64,000 nucleotides of DNA from Parvularculaceae bacterium (lineage in GTDB: Bacteria; Pseudomonadota; Alphaproteobacteria; Caulobacterales; Parvularculaceae). Each line of letters begins with the position of its first letter. Position 1 is the first letter of the stretch. Position numbers and translations under genes: made by a program. A model generated the notes under the pieces. The model saw only the letters and a list, made by a program, of their open reading frames with translations. It made no database searches and was not told the origin of the DNA. Positions 55,244-62,278 of the stretch are shown piece by piece. Where the stretch lies: contig JANQSJ010000014.1 in the NCBI GenBank assembly GCA_028284065.1, positions 62,001-126,000 on the forward strand, given 5' to 3'.

Positions 55244-55921
55244 TTGGCGTCCGCGGTTCGCGACCTCTCGGCCGGCGTTTCGCCGGAGCCGCCGCCAACC
55301 TGCGCGAAGTGTCCGCGGCTCGTCTCCTTCCGAAGCGACATCGCGGCGGAGCATCCAGGCTGGTTCAACGGCGCGGTGCCCTCATTCGGGCCAGAGGACG
55401 CGCGCCTTCTGATCGTCGGGCTTGCGCCGGGCCTTCAGGGGGCGAACCGGACCGGCAGGCCGTTTACGGGCGATTACGCTGGCGACCTCCTCTATCCGAC
55501 CATGTTGGCCTTCGGCTTTGCGCGGGGCGCCTATGGCGCGTCGCCTGATGACGGTCTGCAGCTGGTCGACGCCATGATCACCAACGCGGTTCGCTGCGTG
55601 CCGCCGCAGAACAAGCCGACATCGGCGGAGGCGAACGCCTGCCGGCCCCATCTGGCGGCGCGAATCGATTCGCTGCCCCGGCTTGAAGCAATCCTGTGCC
55701 TCGGCCGAATCGCCCATGACGCGGTAATAAAGAGCTTCGGCGAACGGCTCGCAGCGCATCCGTTTGGCCATGGCGCCCGCCATCGCATGGAGGCGCGCGC
55801 GCCGACAGTCCATGACAGCTATCATTGCTCGAGATACAACACGAATACCGGCCGGCTGACGCCTCAAATGTTCGAGGCGGTGTTCGCCGCCATTCGCCGC
55901 GACCTGGACGCATCCGCTTGA
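55244..55921 (+). CDS. Uracil-DNA glycosylase, family 5 (UDGb)
   Basis: Base-excision repair enzyme, about 225 residues. The diagnostic UDGb active-site motif GLAPGLQGANRTGRPFTGD is present (GEAPG would mark family 4), cysteines for an iron-sulphur cluster occur in CAKCPRL near residue 20 and further in (CVPP, CLGR), and HDSYHCSRYNTNTGRLT is the second conserved motif. Family 5 enzymes also act on hypoxanthine and xanthine. The start appears to be TTG 55244, since the ATG at 55240 is out of frame. It lies 13 bases after the NYN gene, same strand. Confidence 0.85.
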   Translation: MASAVRDLSAGVSPEPPPTCAKCPRLVSFRSDIAAEHPGWFNGAVPSFGPEDARLLIVGLAPGLQGANRTGRPFTGDYAGDLLYPTMLAFGFARGAYGASPDDGLQLVDAMITNAVRCVPPQNKPTSAEANACRPHLAARIDSLPRLEAILCLGRIAHDAVIKSFGERLAAHPFGHGARHRMEARAPTVHDSYHCSRYNTNTGRLTPQMFEAVFAAIRRDLDASA

Positions 55922-55989
55922 CGCGTTGCAGGCCGCCAGCGCCGCCACGCGGGGGGCGCATCGACGCCACTCAATGAGGACGACGCAAC

Positions 55990-56454
55990 TTGGGCCGCAA
56001 TTGGGGCATTCCAGGCAAGCCGGCCGCCGTCCGACAGGCGGAGGATGCGCGGCCGCTGGCGACGCTTGGCGTCACAGCCATCTTTGGAGTCGCGGCCGCA
56101 ACCATCGCGGCGGTATCCTTTTCCGACGCTGCGAGCCGGTATCTCGGCCTCTTCCACGGGGCCTCGCTCGCTTTCGCCGTGCTGGCCGCGGGCTTCGGCT
56201 GCTGGCTTTACGTCTTCATCGCCTGGCCGCGGTTCGCCGCCAATTTCACCGGCGGGGACGGCTTTCCGGTGCTCGTCTCATTCTATGCGAAAGCGGCCGG
56301 CGCGCTTATTCTGATGGCGGGCGCGGTCGCTGGCCTGAACGCAATCGCTCCGCCTCCGATCGCCGGCGCGGCGGCGTGTTTCGCCGGCGGCGCGGCGGCC
56401 GCGGCCGCTTTCCATACTGTCATTGTCTTTGTGCCGTCAGGCCCTGACGACTAA
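55990..56454 (+). CDS. Small four-helix membrane protein, unknown
   Basis: About 154 residues with four hydrophobic stretches (LATLGVTAIFGVAAATIAAV, LAFAVLAAGFGCWLYVFI, AAGALILMAGAVAGLNAI and AAAACFAGGAAAAAAFHTVIVF-like). No family recognised. The start would be TTG 55990 with GAGGA 9 bases upstream; no in-frame ATG exists. It follows the glycosylase on the same strand. The hydrophobic regularity supports coding, but this remains a modest call. Confidence 0.5.
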   Translation: MGRNWGIPGKPAAVRQAEDARPLATLGVTAIFGVAAATIAAVSFSDAASRYLGLFHGASLAFAVLAAGFGCWLYVFIAWPRFAANFTGGDGFPVLVSFYAKAAGALILMAGAVAGLNAIAPPPIAGAAACFAGGAAAAAAFHTVIVFVPSGPDD

Positions 56455-56561
56455 AGCGTCGTCGCGTCAAACGGAATCAGTGCGACGCTTTAAGTCCTAT
56501 TTCTTGCGCGTTTCCGAACGGCCAACCGCACACACTTGGCCTGGAAACGCTTTATAGCATC

Positions 56562-56692
56562 GGGCGATAAATCCGCATCACCGTCCTTCGAGACGATTTT
56601 TCTCCTCATCCTGAGGAGCCAGCCGTTGGGCTGGCGTCCCGAAGGGCGAGGAGAAAAATCCCTCAGGATGAGGCGATGCGGATTTATCGCCC
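56562..56692. repeat. 131-base element with perfect 18-base inverted ends
   Basis: Outer arms GGGCGATAAATCCGCATC (56562-56579) and its exact reverse complement (56675-56692). Inside, CTCATCCTGAGG and CCTCAGGATGAG form a second inverted pair around a GC-rich centre. There is no coding content. It ends 6 bases before the smpB stop, so it could serve as a terminator or be a miniature mobile element. Palindromes with this CCTCATCCTGAGG core are frequent in alphaproteobacterial genomes. Confidence 0.8.
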
Positions 56693-56698
56693 GCAGCT

Positions 56699-57184
56699 TT
56701 AGCCTCGGTCCCGAAGCAACCTTTGCTGCTGGCGGGACCAGTCGCGATCTTTCTCCACGGCGCGCTTGTCATGCATTTTACGGCCATGGGCGAGGCCGAT
56801 CTCCAGCTTCGCGATCCCGCGGTCGTTAAAATAAAGGCGCAAGGGCGCGATCGTATACCCCTTGCGCTCCACCGCCTGGGAAAGACGGGCGATCTCACGC
56901 TTTGACAGGAGCAGCTTGCGCGGCCGCTTCGGCTCATGATTCTCTCGATTGCCGGCCGAGTACTCCGGAATGTTGGCGTTGATGAGCCAGACGCCGTCAT
57001 TCTCCGGCGAGGCGTACGCCTCGCGGATGGTCGCATGGCCCTCGCGCAGCGCTTTCACCTCGGTGCCGGTAAGCACCAGCCCAGCCTCGATCACGTCCTC
57101 GATTTCATACTCGCGGCGCGCGCGGCGGTTCTCCGCAATCGTCTTTGAGCCGTCGTCTTTCTTATTCTTCGACTTTCCGCTCAC
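56699..57184 (-). CDS. smpB: SsrA-binding protein SmpB
   Basis: Partner of tmRNA in ribosome rescue (trans-translation). 161 residues: [57 protein letters not shown], and [33 protein letters not shown], followed by the C-terminal helical tail, match SmpB throughout. It lies downstream of dapA, same strand. tmRNA itself is not in the window. Confidence 0.96.
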   Translation of the reverse strand: MSGKSKNKKDDGSKTIAENRRARREYEIEDVIEAGLVLTGTEVKALREGHATIREAYASPENDGVWLINANIPEYSAGNRENHEPKRPRKLLLSKREIARLSQAVERKGYTIAPLRLYFNDRGIAKLEIGLAHGRKMHDKRAVEKDRDWSRQQQRLLRDRG

Positions 57185-57360
57185 GCTCTAGAGCCCATTT
57201 GAAAAGCCGGCGACGTCCGCCGTAATCGGATAATCAGACGCGCGCCAGCCGATGCAAAGGCCGGATCGGGCTCTAGTTCTTATCGACCAAGAGCCTGACC
57301 CATATCGTCGCGGGCAAACGAACATCTGACTATCCGTCGCTAAATGTGCGGCGACCATTC

Positions 57361-58248
57361 TCAAACTGGCTCTTTGGCCTCAAGGTCGCGCAGAACCTGT
57401 TCGATTTGCGCGCGGGTCTCAGGCCGCGGCGCGCATAACGGCAGCCGAACGTCCGGCGCGATAAGGCCGAGAACAGACATTGCGTACTTCACCGGCGCCG
57501 GATTGGTTTCCGCAAAAAGAACGTCATGCAGCGGGGCGAGGCGATCCTGAATGGCCAGGGCCGCCGCGAAGTCGCCGGACTGACAGGCTTTTTGCATCTT
57601 CGCGCAGAGGCCTGGCGCCACATTCGCGGTCACGCCGATGCAGCCGCGCCCGCCCATGGCGTTGAAGCCCACCGCCGTCATGTCCTCGCCGGAGAGCTGT
57701 ATGAAATCCGCGCCGCTGGCCAGCCGTTGCAGCGCGACGCGGGCGAGATCGCCCGTGGCGTCCTTCACCCCGATGATCCGCGGCAGGCGGGAGAGCGTCG
57801 CAATCGTCTCCACCGTCAGGCCGACGGCGGTGCGGCCCGGCACGTTATAGAGAATGATCGGCAGCGAGGCGGCGTCATGGAGCGCCGTAAAATGCGCGAT
57901 CAGGCCTTCCTGCGTCGGCTTGTTGTAATACCCCGAAACTGCGAGGAGACCGTCCGCGCCCGCCTCTTCGGCGAAACGCGCAAGATCGAGCGCTTCAGCG
58001 GTTGCATTCGACCCGACGCCGGCGATCACCGGGACCCTGCCCGCCGCCGCCTCGACGGCGAGTTCGATGACGCGCCGATGCTCCGCATGCGACAGGGTCG
58101 CGGACTCGCCCGTGGTTCCGGCCGGACAAACCGCCGACGAGCCGGCGGCGACCTGGCGCTCCACCAGCGCCTGATAGGCGTCTGCGTCGACCGCGCCCGC
58201 TTTGAAGGGCGTCACCAGCGCCGGCAGCGAACCTGAAAGATTAACCAT
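57361..58248 (-). CDS. dapA: 4-hydroxy-tetrahydrodipicolinate synthase
   Basis: First committed step of lysine/diaminopimelate synthesis: condenses pyruvate with aspartate semialdehyde. 295 residues from ATG 58248: GSLPALVTPF, GTTGESATLSHAEH, GVGSNATAEALDLARFAEEAGADGLL, YYNKPTQEGLIAHF, ILYNVPGRTAVGL, and the Schiff-base lysine in IIGVKDATGD. The longer frame to 58368 has no conserved content. It is divergent from the lytic transglycosylase, which suits a shared cell-wall theme. Confidence 0.95.
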   Translation of the reverse strand: MVNLSGSLPALVTPFKAGAVDADAYQALVERQVAAGSSAVCPAGTTGESATLSHAEHRRVIELAVEAAAGRVPVIAGVGSNATAEALDLARFAEEAGADGLLAVSGYYNKPTQEGLIAHFTALHDAASLPIILYNVPGRTAVGLTVETIATLSRLPRIIGVKDATGDLARVALQRLASGADFIQLSGEDMTAVGFNAMGGRGCIGVTANVAPGLCAKMQKACQSGDFAAALAIQDRLAPLHDVLFAETNPAPVKYAMSVLGLIAPDVRLPLCAPRPETRAQIEQVLRDLEAKEPV

Positions 58249-58426
58249 GTTTCTTGTCCTTCCGACGCCCTGCATAGGCCTTGCCGGCCGTGGCGAACAA
58301 GACGCGCGACGCGGCGCGCGCGCCCTTTCGACGCCCCGAGGATCAATTTGGCGCGAAAACGCCTGCAATTCTCTCCAACGGTGCTATTGTAGCGCGTGAG
58401 AGAGGGGAAACCAGCGGACGATCGAC

Positions 58427-61400
58427 ATGCGTATGTCCGGCGTGCGGCGGAGGGTTAATGTCTTGCGTTTGCTTTTGGCGAAACGACGCCTGACGGCGAG
58501 GCGGCTATCAGCTGCGGGCAAGCGGCGTTCCCCTTCGATCGCGCAGATGCGAAATCGTCTAGGCGCGTTCAACGCCGCCGCAATCTCATCTTTTTGCCTG
58601 CTTGCGGCGTCGATCGGCGCGCCGCAAGCCGCCGCCCAGCCTGCCGGCGCGAACGCCGCGTCGATCGTCCCGCGGCTCAAGCCGCCGGCGCCGGCGCCGA
58701 AATACATCAGCCGCAATGACCTCGCGCGGGTCGAAGTCATTCGAAAAAATCTTGCGTCGAAGCGGTTCGCCGACGCCCGGCGCGCGGCGGATACAATCGA
58801 AAGTCCGATCGCGAAGAGCCTGGCGCTCTGGTATTATTTCGACGCGAAGGACCCGCTCGTTCGCGCCGACGACGCCAAGGCGTTCCTCGATGCGCATCCC
58901 GACTGGCCGTCGCTGTCAAAAATACAGTCGCACGCAGAGGAGCGCATGCCGTCGACCCTGCCTGCGGCGGACGTCATCGGTTTCTTTGACCAGCGCGATC
59001 CGGAGTCGGTGGAGGGCAAGACCGCGCTCGCCGGCGCGTTCCTCGCAACCGGGGCGGAAGAGGCCGCGACGGCGATCGTCAGCGAAGCCTGGCGCGATGA
59101 TCGCTTCACGCTCGCGGAGGAACGCGATTTCCTTAAACGTTTCGGGCGCCTTTTGTCGGTTGAAGACCACGTCGCGCGCGTTGACGATCTTCTGTTCCGC
59201 CGCCAGGTGACGAATGCGCGGCGCGTGTTCGGCTATCTTCCGCCTGCGGACCGCAGGCGCGCCGAGGCGCGGGCGCTTCTCCTGCTTCAGGCGAAGGGCG
59301 CGCGCAGCGCCTATAACCGACTCGACGCCGCCGACAGGTTGAGCCCGGGGGTCGTCCACGCCGCCATTCGCCATTACCGACGCGCCGGGGACGAGCCGCG
59401 CGCGATTTCGATCGCCAGGGGCTACTCGGCCGAGACGCCAGGGGCGAAGGGCTCCGCGTCCATTTGGTCGGAACGCCAGCTGCTGATGCGCTATGCGTTG
59501 AAGGAAAGGCTCTACGCCGACGCCTACGCCATGGCGGCGGGCCACGGCCTCGCGCCGGGCGGGACGAGCTTTTCCGAAGCGGAATTCGACGCCGGCTGGA
59601 TCGCGCTCAGGTTTCTTGACGACCCGGAGCGCGCCGAGGTGCACTTCGCCGCGCTGACCGCCAGCGTCACCGCGCCGATTTCACTTGCGCGAGGGTACTA
59701 TTGGCTGGGACGCGCGCAAAGCGCGATGGGCGACGCCGAGGCGGCTGCGGCGTGGTACGAGAAGGCTTCTGAATATCCCTATACGTATTATGGCCAACTC
59801 GCCGCCGAAGCGATCGGCGGCGACGCTCTCGCCCGTCAATTCGAGGCTGCGCCCGACCCGAGCCCGGAGGACCGCGCGCGCTTCGCCTCGCGGCCCGCCG
59901 CTCAGGCCCTTCGTATCCTGAGCGAAGTGGGCGATCAGCGCGCGTTTCTCATATTCGGATACTATCTCGACGACGTGCTTGAGACGCCCGGCGAATTCCT
60001 GGAGCTCGCCGCCGCCGCCTCGCGCCTGCCCGCGCCGCATGTGACCGTGCGCGCAGGAAAAGCCGGCGTGCGCCGCGGCGTTTTCGCGCCGCAAGTCTCC
60101 TATCCGACAATCTATGTGCCGGAAGAAGCGGCGAACTTCGTTGACCCGGCGGTGATCCTCGGCCTGTCGCGGCAGGAAAGCGAATTCAACCCTCGCGCCT
60201 ATTCACGGGCTGGCGCGCGCGGCGTCATGCAGCTCATGCCGGCGACGGCGAAGCTTACGGCCAACAAGGAAAGGCTCGTCTACAGACGATCCTCGCTGTT
60301 GGACGATCCGAACTACAACATGCTGATCGGCTCGGCGCACCTATCGCATCTTCTGTCTGACCTTGGCGGATCGCTGCCAATGGTCTTCGCCGGCTACAAT
60401 GCGGGCAAGGGCCGCGTATCGCAGTGGATCGAGGCCTATGGCGATCCGCGCACCGGCGCGATCGACCCGATCGACTGGATCGAACTGATCCCGTTTTCCG
60501 AAACTCGCAATTACGTGCAGCGGGTGCTGGAAAACACGCAAGTCTATCGCAGCGTCTTGAACGGCGCGCCCATCGCCGGCCGCCTCGCGGCGGACATTGA
60601 AAGCGGCGGCGCGTCGGGACGAGCCGGCGCGAAGCCGGCGATCCGCGCCGCAGGCCTCCTCCCCGATGCGCCCGCCGAAACGGTCAAGATCGCCGCCGCG
60701 TTTTTCGCCGACGCCGAGGCCGAACCGCAGATCGACCCGCCCGCCATCGCGTCGGAAGGCGCCCCGTCGCCCGCGACGCAGGCGCCCGTCGCACGGGCGC
60801 GCAAAATGGCGTTCGTGACGAAAGACGCAGACGCGCCGGCCGACGCGGGCGCGTCCGCAATTCGCTCGCCGGTCGACAGCGCCGACGGTCCGGCGCCGTC
60901 CCCAGCCCCGGGCGGTCCAGCCGACAAGATTGCGCCGATTGTCGATCCGTCGACGGAGCCGGCGCCAGCGTCCGAGAAACTTCTAATGCCGGCGACCGCC
61001 AAAGCGCGCGCCGCGAACGCCGAACTCCTGTCCGCGCGCGCGGAAACGACCGATGCGAGTGTCGGCATTGAGCCAGCGGTCCCGGACCCAGCGGCCCCGC
61101 AAAATGACGCGCCTGCGGATGACGCCGTCATCGGCGCGCCTTCCGAAGACGTCGCGCCCCAACCGACCCTAAGCCATCTGGCCCCGCCCGCCGCCGCTGC
61201 CGGGGCGCCGCCGTCAGCTGCGGAGCCTCCGAAGACGTCGCAGACCGGGCCAACTGTGTCTGCGTCGGCGGTATCGCCGACTTTTGAGGCCAATGCGCCA
61301 CGAGGACAGGATACTGGCTGCTTCGGCTATGTCGCGTTCATCGCCGCCGAAGCCGCCGAAGACGCCAAGCCGCAGGATCTAAACGCCGGCGTTCTCGCAG

Positions 61401-61480
61401 AACTTCAGAGCGGCGGCCGCGACCGCGCCTGTCCGCGCGCAGTGACGGCGTCAGAAACCGGCGACGAAGCAGACCGCTGA
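58427..61480 (+). CDS. Soluble lytic murein transglycosylase with long tail
   Basis: Periplasmic muramidase of the Slt70 type, 1017 residues. The layout is a basic N-terminus, a signal-like hydrophobic stretch at about residues 45-68 (AAAISSFCLLAASIGAPQAAAQ), a superhelical TPR-like region (about 100-540), then the SLT domain (about 570-700) with the catalytic glutamate in GLSRQESEFNPRA, GARGVMQLMPATA, and FAGYNAGKGRVSQW. The last ~320 residues are Ala/Pro/Asp-rich and disordered. The start could be 58427, 58433 or 58547; only the last puts the signal peptide at the very N-terminus. Divergent from dapA. Confidence 0.88.
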   Translation: MRMSGVRRRVNVLRLLLAKRRLTARRLSAAGKRRSPSIAQMRNRLGAFNAAAISSFCLLAASIGAPQAAAQPAGANAASIVPRLKPPAPAPKYISRNDLARVEVIRKNLASKRFADARRAADTIESPIAKSLALWYYFDAKDPLVRADDAKAFLDAHPDWPSLSKIQSHAEERMPSTLPAADVIGFFDQRDPESVEGKTALAGAFLATGAEEAATAIVSEAWRDDRFTLAEERDFLKRFGRLLSVEDHVARVDDLLFRRQVTNARRVFGYLPPADRRRAEARALLLLQAKGARSAYNRLDAADRLSPGVVHAAIRHYRRAGDEPRAISIARGYSAETPGAKGSASIWSERQLLMRYALKERLYADAYAMAAGHGLAPGGTSFSEAEFDAGWIALRFLDDPERAEVHFAALTASVTAPISLARGYYWLGRAQSAMGDAEAAAAWYEKASEYPYTYYGQLAAEAIGGDALARQFEAAPDPSPEDRARFASRPAAQALRILSEVGDQRAFLIFGYYLDDVLETPGEFLELAAAASRLPAPHVTVRAGKAGVRRGVFAPQVSYPTIYVPEEAANFVDPAVILGLSRQESEFNPRAYSRAGARGVMQLMPATAKLTANKERLVYRRSSLLDDPNYNMLIGSAHLSHLLSDLGGSLPMVFAGYNAGKGRVSQWIEAYGDPRTGAIDPIDWIELIPFSETRNYVQRVLENTQVYRSVLNGAPIAGRLAADIESGGASGRAGAKPAIRAAGLLPDAPAETVKIAAAFFADAEAEPQIDPPAIASEGAPSPATQAPVARARKMAFVTKDADAPADAGASAIRSPVDSADGPAPSPAPGGPADKIAPIVDPSTEPAPASEKLLMPATAKARAANAELLSARAETTDASVGIEPAVPDPAAPQNDAPADDAVIGAPSEDVAPQPTLSHLAPPAAAAGAPPSAAEPPKTSQTGPTVSASAVSPTFEANAPRGQDTGCFGYVAFIAAEAAEDAKPQDLNAGVLAELQSGGRDRACPRAVTASETGDEADR

Positions 61481-61584
61481 TTGCTTTAGGCCGTCGAAAA
61501 AGGGCGCTCGATTGCTTGCGTCGACGGCTAGGGTCAAAAAATCGGCGCTTGCATACGGCCTGGAATGTCGACATTTTCGGCGGC

Positions 61585-61676
61585 GGAGACGTGGCCGAGT
61601 GGTCGAAGGCGCTCCCCTGCTAAGGGAGTAAGCGGGTTAAACCGCTTCGAGGGTTCGAATCCCTTCGTCTCCGCCA
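61585..61676 (+). tRNA. tRNA-Ser (anticodon GCT)
   Basis: Class II tRNA with long variable arm: acceptor GGAGACG/CGTCTCC, anticodon stem CTCCC/GGGAG around CTGCTAA (anticodon GCT), a variable arm with AGCGGG/CCGCTT-like pairing, T-arm GAGGG-TTCGAAT-CCCTT, discriminator G and encoded CCA (61674-61676). Three degenerate copies of its 3' end follow downstream. Confidence 0.95.
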
Positions 61677-62040
61677 CTATTTGCCTCGCGGGCCAAAGGC
61701 CCTCCGGCGGGGCGGGCTGGCCGCCCGGGCCGCGGTCGCGGCCTTGAATTTCCGAGTTCGAACTTTCTCCCCCGCGCTCCGCCATTATTTCGCTCGCGGA
61801 CAATCGCTGCGCGATGTCCTCCGCGGGGGCGCCCTGGCCGGGCGACGCGCAGTCGCGCGTTTCGGGAGCATGATCGAACGTAGCTCCTCCGTTCTCCGCC
61901 ATTGTCGCCTCGCGGGCCAAAGGCCCTTCGGCGGGGCGGGCTGACCGCCCGGGCCCGCAGTCGCGGCCTTGATCGGAGTTCGAAGTTTCTCCCCCGTTCT
62001 CATCCATCATTTGCTGGCGCGGGCTTAGTCCGTGCACAAA
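61655..62040 (+). repeat. Tandem repeats derived from the tRNA-Ser 3' end
   Basis: The tRNA tail plus flank (TTCGAA...CTCCGCCA...TCGCGGGCC) recurs three times: the CCGCCA position is at 61673, then 61781, 61898 and, degenerated to TCCA, at about 62003 (spacings 108, 117, 105). Copies 1 and 3 share the following GCGGGCCAAAGGCCC and CGGCGGGGCGGGCTG blocks nearly exactly; copy 2 has diverged there. No protein gene fits. The remaining 62041-62278, before the receptor stop, shows nothing I can assign. Confidence 0.75.
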
Positions 62041-62278
62041 GCCCTGCGCCGATCATCGAGCCCGCGGCCCCGTACGATTGGGCCATAGCCCAGGCGGGTC
62101 GCGTTCATTTGCGAACGGAAGAATTTACTATTCCAAGCAGTGGACCATAAGGCGGTTGTCTGCGATCTGAAGTCGGCGCCAGGCCACATCGACGCGACCC
62201 TCTTTCGCCTCGGATGGTATCCGGGCGCCGCGCCCGAAAGCGAAGACAAGGAAACGAGGACGCAACGCAAGCGGCGCG

